Shown: positions 7,736-16,027 of the stretch, one piece after another
Layout of the letters: each line of letters starts with the position of its first letter
Numbering within the stretch: the first letter of the stretch is position 1
NCBI GenBank assembly: GCA_002479215.1
Contig: DLME01000109.1
Span: 1 to 35,599 of the forward strand
DNA: 35,599 nucleotides
Source: Syntrophaceae bacterium UBA7544
GTDB lineage: Bacteria; Desulfobacterota; Syntrophia; Syntrophales; Smithellaceae
Direction: 5' to 3'
Program-made: the position numbers and the translations under genes
The notes under the pieces: generated by a model
The model's input: only the letters and a program-made list of their open reading frames with translations
The model's database searches: none
Told to the model about the DNA's origin: nothing

Positions 7736-9106
7736 ATGACAGATAAAAGACGTCTTTATATCCTTCTGGCCACCACTTTAAGTTCGTTTCTGACACCGTT
7801 TATGGGCTCGGCCGTAAATGTCGCCTTACCCAATATGGCTAAAGACTTATCTATGACAGCTCTTTCCTTGAGTTGGGTGGCTTCGTCTTTCATCCTGGCT
7901 GCGGCGATTACGCTTGTTCCTTTGGGACGATTAGCTGATATTTATGGCCGCAAAAGAATTTTTCTTTACGGCGCTATAATTTTTACGCTTGCTTCCTTCC
8001 TTTGTATATGGTCGGGAACTCAGTCTTTTTTAATTTTCTCCCGCGTTATTCAAGGTATTGGCGGCGCGATGATTTTCGGCACCGGTACGGCCATGCTGAT
8101 TTCGGCTTACCCGGTCGGAGAAAGAGGCAAAATATTAGGAATCAACCTGGCTGGCGTTTACACCGGGTTAACTATCGGCCCTTTTATCGGCGGCCTGCTT
8201 ACAGAGCATTTAGGGTGGAGATACATTTTCCTTTTCACGGTTATTTTAGGCATATTTATTATTGCCATTGTCACCTTCATGATTAAGGAAGAATGGTCGG
8301 AAGCCAAAGATGAGGATTTTGACATTATCGGCTCTTTACTTTACGCGGTTGCTCTTTTTGCCATCATGTATGGATTTTCTTTACTGCCCGCATGGAGGGC
8401 GGGATTCCTCATAGGTATAGGTGTATTTTGTCTTTTCTTCTTTATCCGACAACAATTAACAAGGCCTTTCCCTTTGCTGGATATCCGTCTGTTTTTAGAT
8501 AATAAAGTTTTTGCTTTTTCCAATTTAGCCGCGCTCATTAATTACTGTGCTACATTCGCGGTGACTTTTTTGCTCAGCCTTTATTTACAGCATATTAAAA
8601 TGCTGACACCTTCTCAGACAGGAATCATTCTTGTTGCCGAACCTGTGGTGCAGGCCTTTTTCTCACCTTTTGCCGGAAGACTTTCCGACCGTTTTGAACC
8701 GCAGATTATCGCTTCCATCGGTATGGCTTTGAATGTTATCGGCCTGATTCCGCTTATTTTTATTCACAGTGATACCGGTATTTACTATATTGTATCTTGC
8801 TTGATCTTGCTGGGTATAGGTTTCGCTCTTTTTTCTTCTCCCAATGTTAACGCCACGATGAGTGCTGTGGGAAATAAATTTTTCGGCGTTGCTTCGGCAA
8901 CGCTCGCCACCATGCGGCTTACCGGTCAAATGTTCAGCATGGGTATAACAATGTTGGTTTTTGCCGTTATCATAGGGAATAATCCTATTTCACAAGCCGG
9001 AAATATCCTTCTTTTAAAAAGTATTCAGGTTATATTTTTTCTGCTCACTATCATTTGCTTTGGCGGTATATTTGCTTCCGCGGCTCGGGGAAAGGTTCAT
9101 CGATGA
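7736..9106 (+). CDS. MFS multidrug-type exporter (DHA2-like)
   Basis: A 456-residue inner-membrane transporter. The N-terminal helix carries TLSSFLTPFMGSAVNVALPNMAKDL, typical of the EmrB/QacA (DHA2) drug:H+ antiporters. The loop between helices 2 and 3 carries MFS motif A (GRLADIYGRKRIF), and the fifth helix has a motif C-like GLTIGPFIGGLL. Length and helix count fit a 12-14 helix exporter. The start at ATG 7736 is 28 bp after the thyX-like stop and has only a weak ribosome site. Its stop codon overlaps the start of the TSUP gene (ATGA), so the two are translationally coupled. The substrate is unknown. Confidence 0.88.
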   Translation: MTDKRRLYILLATTLSSFLTPFMGSAVNVALPNMAKDLSMTALSLSWVASSFILAAAITLVPLGRLADIYGRKRIFLYGAIIFTLASFLCIWSGTQSFLIFSRVIQGIGGAMIFGTGTAMLISAYPVGERGKILGINLAGVYTGLTIGPFIGGLLTEHLGWRYIFLFTVILGIFIIAIVTFMIKEEWSEAKDEDFDIIGSLLYAVALFAIMYGFSLLPAWRAGFLIGIGVFCLFFFIRQQLTRPFPLLDIRLFLDNKVFAFSNLAALINYCATFAVTFLLSLYLQHIKMLTPSQTGIILVAEPVVQAFFSPFAGRLSDRFEPQIIASIGMALNVIGLIPLIFIHSDTGIYYIVSCLILLGIGFALFSSPNVNATMSAVGNKFFGVASATLATMRLTGQMFSMGITMLVFAVIIGNNPISQAGNILLLKSIQVIFFLLTIICFGGIFASAARGKVHR

Positions 9107-9861
9107 AAATAAATTTCATTAGTTTTGCCATCGGACTTTCTGCCGGGATATTTGGCGGCCTTGTCGGTCTGGGCGGCGGATTGATTATGATTCCTCTGAT
9201 AGTCGGAGTTTTGAAGTTAACCCAACTCAAGGCTCATGGCACGAGTTTGGTGGCGCTGGTCTTTACGGGAATCAGCGGAGCAATAACCTATGCCTTAAAT
9301 GGCGCGATTGATATTACGGCAGCTGTGCTTTTAGCTCTGACAGCCATATTCACCGCGCCCTTAGGCGCGCGTTACGCAAATGTTCTTGCGGAATGGAAGT
9401 TAAAAAAGGCTTTCGGAGCATTTTTGATTTTTTGTTCGGTTCTTTTGTTTTTAAAACCATATTTAGTAAATTTCATCGGTCCTCTTCCGGATTTCACGAA
9501 AATAATTATATTTTTAATAACCGGTGCTTTTACCGGATTTCTTTCGGGAATGATGGGAGTTGGCGGTGGAACGATAATGGTTCCCGTGATGGTTATTTTG
9601 GCGGGTTTTACCCAACATATAGCGCAAGGAACATCGCTTTTAGTTATGGTTCCCGCAGGTGGCATAGGCGCCTTGACCCATTGGAAGCTGGGGAATGTTG
9701 AGGCAGGAATTCTTTATGGTCTCATACCGGGTATCCTTCTAGGCACATATTTAGGAGGAAACCTTGCCAATGTAATCCCGGACAATACCTTGCGTCTGAT
9801 ATTTGCTGTAATAATAATTTCTCTGGGTTTCCGTTATTTTAAAACTTCGTCTCCTGAATAA
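9103..9861 (+). CDS. TSUP-family (TauE/SafE) anion exporter
   Basis: A 252-residue membrane protein of the TauE/SafE (TSUP) family, which moves sulfite, sulfoacetate or related organosulfur anions across the inner membrane. The internal duplication is clear: GIFGGLVGLGGGLIMIPLIV in the first half and GFLSGMMGVGGGTIMVPVMV in the second, each followed by a HGTSL/QGTSL segment. ATG 9103 overlaps the MFS stop by four bases (ATGA), and GGGGAAAGG lies just upstream. The substrate is not readable from the sequence. Confidence 0.9.
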   Translation: MKINFISFAIGLSAGIFGGLVGLGGGLIMIPLIVGVLKLTQLKAHGTSLVALVFTGISGAITYALNGAIDITAAVLLALTAIFTAPLGARYANVLAEWKLKKAFGAFLIFCSVLLFLKPYLVNFIGPLPDFTKIIIFLITGAFTGFLSGMMGVGGGTIMVPVMVILAGFTQHIAQGTSLLVMVPAGGIGALTHWKLGNVEAGILYGLIPGILLGTYLGGNLANVIPDNTLRLIFAVIIISLGFRYFKTSSPE

Positions 9862-9881
9862 AAGGATATAAAAATAGACCT

Positions 9882-10394
9882 ATGATTCGTACATGTGATC
9901 AAAAAGATTTTGCAGCGATATTGGAAATCATCAACGACGCGGCGCAGGCTTACAAAGGAGTAATTCCGGCTGACCGGTGGCATGAACCATACATGTCTCG
10001 CCGGCAGCTGCAAAAGGAAATTGATGCGGGTGTCATTTTCTGGGGGTTGGGGAAAGAAGGTAGACTGATCGGCGTGATGGGAATTCAGGATAAAGGTGAA
10101 GTTACCCTTATCCGCCATGCCTATGTTCGATCGCGTCGGCGGAATCGCGGAATAGGCTCTCGACTTCTACGGTTTCTCGAATCTATGACCAAAAAGCCGA
10201 TTCTGATCGGCACATGGGCAGATGCAATTTGGGCGCTGTCTTTTTACCAGAAGAATGGCTACCGGCTTGTTTCTACAGACGAGAAAAACCATTTACTTAA
10301 AAAGTATTGGACCATCCCCGAACGCCAGATTGAAACTTCCATAGTTCTGGCCGGAACAAGATGGAAAAAATCAAATTTCAACTTCCTATCGTGA
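9882..10394 (+). CDS. GNAT-family N-acetyltransferase
   Basis: A 170-residue cytosolic protein with the GNAT fold. It opens with IRTCDQKDFAAILEIINDAA. The acetyl-CoA pyrophosphate loop is visible as RRRNRGIGSRLL (RxxGxG), and the later GTWADAIWALSFYQKNGYRLVS is the usual end of the domain. The acceptor is unknown; it could be an amino acid, a small amine or a protein N-terminus. It follows the TSUP gene by 20 bp with an AAAGGA site upstream, so it is probably the last gene of the MFS-TSUP unit. Confidence 0.85.
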   Translation: MIRTCDQKDFAAILEIINDAAQAYKGVIPADRWHEPYMSRRQLQKEIDAGVIFWGLGKEGRLIGVMGIQDKGEVTLIRHAYVRSRRRNRGIGSRLLRFLESMTKKPILIGTWADAIWALSFYQKNGYRLVSTDEKNHLLKKYWTIPERQIETSIVLAGTRWKKSNFNFLS

Positions 10395-10749
10395 ATTTTA
10401 CTACGGATTTCTTTGCGGTGCGTTTTCGTAAACACTTTCATAATATCCATGTATTGATTGACCGTTAATAACGGCAAAAAGAACACCTTCTCTATTATCA
10501 AGTTGCTTTTTTCTTCAATCACTATTAGTTTATAATATCGGAAAGATTAAATTATTCATGATTTTTTATGGCATTCCATGCCCTGAGCCCCCCGGAAGAC
10601 CTGACTCTATAGTCATAATCTAAAAGAAAAAAATTGACACGCATGCCTCTTCTTCATATACTCCGCCTGCTTAAAAAACCTATTCTCACCAAATATCAAA
10701 GACTCACTGCTTAGAAAAGCAACTATTGATTAATTTAGGAGGAATAAAA
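10395..10749. other. 355-bp intergenic region
   Basis: No convincing gene is seen on either strand. It holds a 13-bp palindrome at 10462-10474 (CCGTTA-A-TAACGG), a T-rich stretch around 10507-10513, and near its end the promoter at 10634-10662 and the ribosome site for the downstream flavoprotein gene. Confidence 0.6.
10634..10662 (+). promoter_or_regulatory. Near-consensus sigma70 promoter
   Basis: TTGACA (10634-10639), a 17-base spacer and TATACT (10657-10662), preceded by an A-rich stretch that could act as an UP element. It lies about 90 bp before the nitronate monooxygenase-like start and reads towards it. The untranslated leader would be about 80 bases. Confidence 0.75.
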
Positions 10750-11862
10750 ATGTTAAAAACCAGACTTACAGAATTACTGGGAATCAAATACCCGATTATC
10801 CAGGCCGGCATGGGTCCTTTCAGCAATAACAATCTTTGCGTTGCCTCGGCTAATGCAGGAGTGCTGGGACTGCTTTCCACCAGTGGACTTTTCAACAAAG
10901 ACACTCAACCATGGGTCTACAATGCTTTTGTCGAAAGTGCGGAGGCAAACAGGGATGACGATATGGCCACAGTGCTGGAGAAAGTACTGAAGAGAACCTA
11001 TCGTCTGGTCAAGGACAAAGGCGGGATATTCGGCATCAACGTCATGGTGTCAGCAGAACTTATCAAAGCCTCGCATGTTATGATCGACACTGCCATCAGG
11101 GTCCGCGAGGAGAATCCGGATATAAAGAATCACTTCAAAGTGATCTTTACTTCGGCGGGCGACCCGGTCGGCTGGAAGGACAAGATCAAGAACGCAGGTT
11201 TCACCTGGATGCATGTTGTCCCTTCCGTTAAAGGAGCGCTCCGCTGCAAGAAGGCGGGTGTTGATGTGATCGTTGCCTCCGGCCATGAAGGGGGCTTCCA
11301 TACATCCTGGGAACCGGTTCACTCGATGATTCTGCTCCCCGCTGTAGTCGAGTCCGTATCGGACGAGAAGACGCTCGTATGCGGAGCAGGCGGATTCTGC
11401 GATGGTAAAAGCCTGGCGGCCGCCCTGGTTTTGGGCTCCGACGGTACCCAGATGGGAACCCGATTCCTCGCCACGCAGGAAAGTGATTTCCACGAGATCT
11501 GGAAACAGGCGGTTGTGGATGCCCAGGATCGGGGGACCCTTGTGGCCCGCGGTTTTGTCGGACCCGCCCGGTGGCTGAAGACCCCGCGGAGTCTCGAGCA
11601 CCAAAAGAACACACTCCAGAAATCGCCCGGCGTCTTTCTCGGTGCCCCGGACGATTACACGACCATCGACATGTCCTTGATCAATTTCGAAATTGAATCC
11701 ATTAAGGCCGTGTATGAAGGCCGTAAGGAAAAAGCACTTATGGCCGCGGGCGAAGCCGCCCAGCGGATCAAAGATATGCCCAAGGTCAATGATATGGTGC
11801 AGGAGATCGTCAAAGAAACAGAGAAAATTCTCCGGGATGTTCCGAAGAAATTCTTGGCGTAA
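10750..11862 (+). CDS. Nitronate monooxygenase-like (2-nitropropane dioxygenase family) flavoprotein
   Basis: A 370-residue FMN-dependent TIM-barrel protein. The family marks are KYPIIQAGMGP at the N-terminus, ASGHEGGFHT in the middle (the active-site histidine region) and GSDGTQMGTRFLATQES near residue 235, which binds the flavin phosphate. In aerobes the family oxidises nitronates; in anaerobes many members are enoyl-reductase-like flavoproteins of unknown role, and that seems likelier among acyl-CoA genes. AGGAGGA sits eight bases before ATG 10750. It is monocistronic, with its own promoter and terminator, and its codons are more GC-rich than those of its neighbours. Confidence 0.85.
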   Translation: MLKTRLTELLGIKYPIIQAGMGPFSNNNLCVASANAGVLGLLSTSGLFNKDTQPWVYNAFVESAEANRDDDMATVLEKVLKRTYRLVKDKGGIFGINVMVSAELIKASHVMIDTAIRVREENPDIKNHFKVIFTSAGDPVGWKDKIKNAGFTWMHVVPSVKGALRCKKAGVDVIVASGHEGGFHTSWEPVHSMILLPAVVESVSDEKTLVCGAGGFCDGKSLAAALVLGSDGTQMGTRFLATQESDFHEIWKQAVVDAQDRGTLVARGFVGPARWLKTPRSLEHQKNTLQKSPGVFLGAPDDYTTIDMSLINFEIESIKAVYEGRKEKALMAAGEAAQRIKDMPKVNDMVQEIVKETEKILRDVPKKFLA

Positions 11863-11882
11863 AAACAAATTTGTTATATCTG

Positions 11883-11914
11883 AAAAGCTGGGAGGGTTGC
11901 TTCCCGGCTTTTTT
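11883..11914 (+). terminator. Intrinsic terminator
   Basis: AAAAGCTGGGA pairs with TCCCGGCTTTT (one G-T wobble) around a short loop, ending in a run of six T. It lies 20 bp after the flavoprotein stop codon. Confidence 0.85.
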
Positions 11915-11997
11915 GCCAATTAACTCTCCATCTGGAAAAACAGGCGCGTGGGCATGCACCCTTTCATCAATCATCAATATTATGGAGATAAGGCGAC

Positions 11998-12459
11998 ATG
12001 CCGCAAATCTACCGTTATGAATTGATTGTCCCTGAGGATGCCTTGGATGAAAACGGGCACGTAAATAATGTTGAGTATTTACGCTGGATGTTGGACGCCG
12101 CCATGGCTCATTCCGACTCTCAGGGATGCACTCAAGCTACAAAGAATTACGGCGCGACCTGGGTAGTACGAACACATCGGATTGAATATTTAATTCCTGC
12201 CTATGCCGGAGAACATGTTTGCGTTCTGACGTGGGTTTCTAATTTTCGCCGTGTGCAATCTTTGCGAAAATACAAGGTTATTCGTGTTGAAGATAATGCT
12301 GTGCTTGCGGAAGGCGAAACCAATTGGGTTTTCATAAATGCTGCTAACGGGCAATTGCGTTCCATTCCCAAACATGTAATGGTGACATTTGAATTATTAC
12401 CGGAAGATAAGGAAAAAGAAGCTCTCGCTGAAATTCGTAAAGGAATCAGCTGTAAATAG
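11998..12459 (+). CDS. Acyl-CoA thioesterase, hotdog fold (4HBT/FadM-like)
   Basis: A 153-residue hotdog-fold protein. DENGHVNNVEYLRWM near residues 17-31 is the active-site signature of the 4-hydroxybenzoyl-CoA thioesterase/YbgC/FadM group, with the aspartate as the expected catalytic residue. Such enzymes hydrolyse acyl- or aryl-CoA esters in the cytosol and release CoA. The segment ATWVVRTHRIEYLIPAYAGE is the usual second strand region. The gene lies between two acyl-CoA-related genes. The chain-length or aryl preference cannot be told. An AAGG-containing purine stretch precedes ATG 11998. Confidence 0.87.
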   Translation: MPQIYRYELIVPEDALDENGHVNNVEYLRWMLDAAMAHSDSQGCTQATKNYGATWVVRTHRIEYLIPAYAGEHVCVLTWVSNFRRVQSLRKYKVIRVEDNAVLAEGETNWVFINAANGQLRSIPKHVMVTFELLPEDKEKEALAEIRKGISCK

Positions 12460-12521
12460 CTAATAAATACAAGAAATTCCCCTGTGTTTATTACCGCGGG
12501 TAATCGTGACACAATAAATCG

Positions 12522-12550
12522 TTGATTTTAGGAAAAAAACATCCTATACT
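12522..12550 (+). promoter_or_regulatory. Sigma70 promoter for the long acyl-CoA dehydrogenase
   Basis: TTGATT (12522-12527), a 17-base spacer and TATACT (12545-12550) lie about 75 bp before the start at 12625. The -10 box is identical to that of the promoter at 10634-10662. Confidence 0.65.
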
Positions 12551-12624
12551 GACGGTCATAATTTAGAGGTTTTTCCCAATTTTATGGAAATGAAAATTTA
12601 AGCCACATTTATTAAGGAGGATTT

Positions 12625-14499
12625 ATGTCGTTAAATTCATTAGTTGATTCCAGAGATGTGAGATTTGTTCTTTTTGAAATGCTGGAACTGGAAAAGTTAA
12701 ACCGTTTCGAAAGCTTCAAGGAATTTGACAGGAGCATGTACGAAGACACGCTGGAACTGGCGGAAAAGATTGCCATCGATCAGTTTTATTCATCCAACGC
12801 TGATGGTGATAAAATCGGATTAAAATTCGATCCCAAGACACACGAAGTGAAGGTGCCCGAATCGTTCCATAAAGGATTCAAAGCCTACACGGAAGCGGGG
12901 TTCCACATCCTTACATTTCCACAGGAAGAAGGCGGGATGGGCATGCCTAGCAGTATCTCTATGGCCGCCGCCGAGTATTTTAATGCGGGCAATACATCTT
13001 TGACCATGTATTGCGGGGCGATCACCGGGGCGGCGGCCATTATCGCGCCTTTCGCTTCCGAAGAAGTGAAAAAAATGTATCTTACCAAGCTGATGTCCGG
13101 AGAATGGGGCGGCACGATGTGCCTCACGGAACCTTCTGCCGGTTCTGATGTTGGAGCTCTGAAATCCAAAGCTGTAAAACAAAAAGACGGCACTTACCTC
13201 ATTACCGGTCAGAAGATTTTCATCAGCAACGGTGAACATGATTTAACCCCCAATATTATCCATCCGGTACTCGCGAGAATCGAGGGCGATCCCGAAGGAA
13301 CAAAGGGTATCTCCATTTTCTTAGTATCGAAGTATCTCATCAATAAAGACGGGTCGCTCGGCGCACGAAATGATGTGTATTGTACAGGCGTCGAGCATAA
13401 AATGGGGCTGAAAGGAAACGCCACATCATCGCTCAGTTTCGGTGATAACGGCAAATGCGTCGGGCATCTGCTCGGAAAAGAACGTCAAGGCATGAAGATC
13501 ATGTTTATGCTCATGAACGCGGCACGCATTCATACAGGTGTCCAAGCTATGGGACAAGCCAGCGCCGGGTACATGCACGCCTGCACTTATGCCCGAAACC
13601 GCATTCAAGGTAAGCATATCACGCAGATGCTTAATCCCAGCGCCCCCGGCGTGCCTATTATCGAACATCCCGATGTGAAGAGAACACTCATGTACATGAA
13701 GAGCACGGTAGAGGGAATGCGGATGCTCTGTTTATTCCTCGCCTATCATGAAGACATTATGCATTCATCCAAAGACCCGGCAGAATGCAAAGCAGCTACG
13801 GGTATCGTCGAAATTCTAACCCCCATCGTTAAGGCCGGTATTTCCGACGCCTCCTGGCTGATTACAGCCGAAGCGATGCAGGTTTACGGCGGATATGGTT
13901 ACTGCTCGGAATATCCGGTCGAACAGTATGCCCGCGATACCAAGGTATTCTCGATTTATGAAGGAACCAATGCCATTCAGTCTCTTGATCTCCAGATGCG
14001 CAAGATCCTCATGAATCCGGAGATGTATAATTACTCGCAGCTCAAAAAACGCATGAACGATGCAATTGCGAAGGCCAAGGGCGTGGTGGAAGATAAGTAC
14101 ATTACCCCGGTTGTTCGCGGACTGGCGAAGCTCGACGAAGTCATTGAGATGATGAAAAAGCAGATGGGGGAAGGAAAGTTCATGGCGCTGGTGCTTAACG
14201 CCACACCGCTGCAACAGGCGATGTTCCCGCTGATCGTGGCCTGGCTGCATCTCTGGAGCCTGACGGTTACTATTCCCAAAATGAAAAAACTCGTTGGCGA
14301 GGCGAAGGGCGAGGAAAGGCAAAAGATAATTTCCGGAAATAACGAGGCGGCCTACTATAGCGGCCGGGTGTTATCGTCCCAGTTCTTCATCGGGGCGGAA
14401 TTCCCGAAGTACTTCGGAATGATTGAATGCATTATGAATAATGAAGGCGCCGCGATTAAATCCGTTTCGGAGAACTTCACCGGAGCGCCGAAAGAATAA
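12625..14499 (+). CDS. Acyl-CoA dehydrogenase, long form (DmdC/AcadC-like)
   Basis: A 624-residue flavoenzyme, about 240 residues longer than the short ACADs. It has an extra N-terminal helix region, the FAD-binding middle domain (MCLTEPSAGSDVGALKS; ITGQKIFISNG), the C-terminal helical domain with VYGGYGYCSEYPVEQYARD, and the base E446 in IYEGTNAIQ. The last 150 residues form the added domain seen in the DmdC-type long ACADs. It oxidises an acyl-CoA to the 2-enoyl-CoA and passes electrons to EtfAB; an etf operon lies at 16028-17855. AAGGAGG precedes ATG 12625. The substrate is unknown. Its GC-rich codon use matches the gene at 10750. Confidence 0.92.
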   Translation: MSLNSLVDSRDVRFVLFEMLELEKLNRFESFKEFDRSMYEDTLELAEKIAIDQFYSSNADGDKIGLKFDPKTHEVKVPESFHKGFKAYTEAGFHILTFPQEEGGMGMPSSISMAAAEYFNAGNTSLTMYCGAITGAAAIIAPFASEEVKKMYLTKLMSGEWGGTMCLTEPSAGSDVGALKSKAVKQKDGTYLITGQKIFISNGEHDLTPNIIHPVLARIEGDPEGTKGISIFLVSKYLINKDGSLGARNDVYCTGVEHKMGLKGNATSSLSFGDNGKCVGHLLGKERQGMKIMFMLMNAARIHTGVQAMGQASAGYMHACTYARNRIQGKHITQMLNPSAPGVPIIEHPDVKRTLMYMKSTVEGMRMLCLFLAYHEDIMHSSKDPAECKAATGIVEILTPIVKAGISDASWLITAEAMQVYGGYGYCSEYPVEQYARDTKVFSIYEGTNAIQSLDLQMRKILMNPEMYNYSQLKKRMNDAIAKAKGVVEDKYITPVVRGLAKLDEVIEMMKKQMGEGKFMALVLNATPLQQAMFPLIVAWLHLWSLTVTIPKMKKLVGEAKGEERQKIISGNNEAAYYSGRVLSSQFFIGAEFPKYFGMIECIMNNEGAAIKSVSENFTGAPKE

Positions 14500-14520
14500 G
14501 CAAAATTATCTATCAGCTAA

Positions 14521-14560
14521 AAAGGGGCTGGCTCGTTTTGAGCCAGCCCCTTTCTTTTTT
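14521..14560 (+). terminator. Strong intrinsic terminator
   Basis: A perfect 14-bp stem (AAAGGGGCTGGCTC with GAGCCAGCCCCTTT) around a 5-base GTTTT loop, followed by CTTTTTT. It ends the long acyl-CoA dehydrogenase transcript and shields the cassette region from it. Confidence 0.95.
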
Positions 14561-14740
14561 AGCGGCGTTTTCTACTTTACAAAGCATACCAAAGCGTATC
14601 GGGGTTAGTATAAATATAAAATACCCCATGGTGAAAGTTCGATTTTGCTGATTTTATGATGTGATTCTCTATTGTCGTTTTTTATGAAACAAAGTAGAAT
14701 TGCATTGAAAGTCGGAAAATACTAACTTGGTATATTAATT

Positions 14741-15129
14741 GTTCGCTGGAGAGGATGAGAAATGGAAATTACAATTGAAACTACTTTTCTCCCTTTGATC
14801 TTAGCATATGACGATCTTCCCGCAGGAGTGAAACTGATTCGCCAGCCGGCAGTGGAGAGGCGTAGCGCTGATTATTCAGCAATCGTAACGGGTGTACTGA
14901 CTTTCTCGTCGAGTGTTTCAGCAAGTATAGTTGCTGCGTGGATTTACGACAAAATCAAAAAGGTGAAAGACAAACCTGAATTCAGAATAAAAATTAATGA
15001 AAAGATAGTGCACCAAATTGACGAAAATTCAATTACCGAAATGATTCAGAGAGAGATTGAAATCACAAAAAAATGAAAATCAGCGAACAAGTCAATCCAG
15101 CCGATCGCTACGCTCCGGCTGATTTTTTC
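14741..15129 (+). mobile_element. Integron-type gene cassette 1
   Basis: The cassette opens with core site GTTCGCTG (14741-14748), carries one gene 13 bp later, and closes with an attC that begins with the exact reverse complement CAGCGAAC (15081-15088). It then joins the next core GTTGGAC at 15130. One short gene per unit, a start codon close to the core, and a 5' core matched by its own attC are the layout of integron cassettes. No integrase gene is in the window. The first core deviates from strict GTTRRRY. Confidence 0.7.
14762..15076 (+). CDS. Small membrane protein of cassette 1 (unknown function)
   Basis: I do not recognise this 104-residue protein. It has a short N-terminal part, one clear hydrophobic helix (about residues 41-62, AIVTGVLTFSSSVSASIVAAWIY) and a charged cytoplasmic tail (KIKKVKDKPEFRIKINEKIVHQ...). 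The tail is mixed-charge and could be helical or bind a partner. The ribosome site GGAGAGGATGAG is good and the gene starts 13 bp after the cassette core site. It stops five bases before the attC. Small single-helix proteins are common in integron cassettes; no function is assigned. Confidence 0.7.
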   Translation: MEITIETTFLPLILAYDDLPAGVKLIRQPAVERRSADYSAIVTGVLTFSSSVSASIVAAWIYDKIKKVKDKPEFRIKINEKIVHQIDENSITEMIQREIEITKK

Positions 15130-15136
15130 GTTGGAC
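15081..15136 (+). repeat. attC recombination site 1
   Basis: The site runs from CAGCGAAC to GTTGGAC (a perfect GTTRRRY core). Inner arms CAGCCG (15098-15103) and CGGCTG (15116-15121) pair around a 12-base loop. Apart from its outer cores it differs at only two positions from the site at 24307-24362. The inner stem is followed by ATTTTTT, so it could also end transcription. Confidence 0.75.
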
Positions 15137-15143
15137 TAGGAAG

Positions 15144-15953
15144 ATGGATAAGAACTGGAAGGCACAGTTTTATAACCTTACAGAAGATGAATTAGATTCA
15201 GTAGCCTGGAGATATCTGACCTTTCCGAAATTTATCCATTTAATATCCTACGGAGCGTTGTGGTTTTGTCGCCTGGAATATCTGATTGACAAATTCGAAG
15301 GTCGAATTCCAGAGAAGGCACTTGCGCGAATGCGCCAAGAGAATGAAAAAACAAAAGAATGGTGTCCACACCCTGAATACCAGACACAAATTGATCAGTG
15401 GCCCGAAAAAAATATAGCAGATGGCCGATCACTGACTGCGGCAAATTGTTGGTTCATCGGAGATGAAGAATCGCCTGAAATGTGGAATAAATATGCGAGA
15501 GGGCCTGATGGTGTGGCAATTAGATCATCCGTAAGGAAAGTCTGGGAGAGTATATACCTTCCTGCTGAATTTAGCTTCATTGGAAAAGTGAAATATGTTG
15601 ATTTTAACACCTACGAGATGTCCTCCTATGAAGCTCATCAGGCACACCATAGAGCATTCTTAAAGGACAAAAACGAGTTTGGCCATGAGTGTGAACTGCG
15701 AATCTGCACAATGAATATTAAGACCCCAGCTTGTCTCGATTCATTAGGAAGAGTTTTTAGTAAAGAGGATATTACTGGAGCAAAGATGAATAATTTTGAC
15801 GAGGCTGGTCTTCAGGTAAGAGTCGATCTAAGGAATCTATTCGATACACTAGTATTGGCACCAGGAAGCCAAGAATGGTTCAAAAATCTTGTAACGCACC
15901 TGTCTTTAAAGGGTGATTTTAAGTGGAATATACGGAGATCGAGAATAAAATAA
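15144..15953 (+). CDS. DUF2971-like protein carried by cassette 2
   Basis: A 269-residue soluble protein. The N-terminal YLTFPKFIHLISYGALWFCRLEYLIDKFEG and the central EMWNKYARGPDGVAIRSS are characteristic of the DUF2971 family (PF11185): a short substrate-like N-terminal segment, then MWxxYaxxxxGvAI. The family has no established biochemical activity; members occur scattered in accessory regions, often near defence genes. The start at ATG 15144 lies eight bases after the cassette core, with AGGAAG overlapping as ribosome site. No membrane helix or signal peptide is seen. The family call is by pattern and should hold; any role is unknown. Confidence 0.75.
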   Translation: MDKNWKAQFYNLTEDELDSVAWRYLTFPKFIHLISYGALWFCRLEYLIDKFEGRIPEKALARMRQENEKTKEWCPHPEYQTQIDQWPEKNIADGRSLTAANCWFIGDEESPEMWNKYARGPDGVAIRSSVRKVWESIYLPAEFSFIGKVKYVDFNTYEMSSYEAHQAHHRAFLKDKNEFGHECELRICTMNIKTPACLDSLGRVFSKEDITGAKMNNFDEAGLQVRVDLRNLFDTLVLAPGSQEWFKNLVTHLSLKGDFKWNIRRSRIK

Positions 15954-15956
15954 ATA

Positions 15957-16016
15957 TAGTCCAACCCGTCGCTAGAGCCGATCGCATACACTCCGGCTCA
16001 ACTTTGTCGTAGACTA
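15957..16016 (+). repeat. attC recombination site 2
   Basis: Outer arms TAGTC (15957-15961) and GACTA (16012-16016) and inner arms GAGCCG (15975-15980) and CGGCTC (15994-15999) give the nested imperfect hairpin of an attC site. The loop begins ATCGC like sites 1 and 3, but the rest has diverged and no T tract follows. Confidence 0.65.
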
Positions 16017-16027
16017 TTTCAATAAGA

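Larger units (their letters stand above)
15130..16016 (+). mobile_element. Integron-type gene cassette 2
   Basis: The cassette starts at core GTTGGAC (15130-15136), encodes a DUF2971-like protein from 15144, and ends in an attC opened by GTCCAAC (15959-15965), the exact reverse complement of its own start. The distal core is degenerate (GTAGAC), consistent with the end of the array 12 bp before the convergent etfA stop. Confidence 0.72.

Noticed and set aside
11050..11919. Long minus-strand open frame of 289 codons opposite the nitronate monooxygenase gene
   Set aside because: It mirrors a GC-rich gene with strong family motifs, promoter and terminator on the plus strand, and its product has no recognisable domain.
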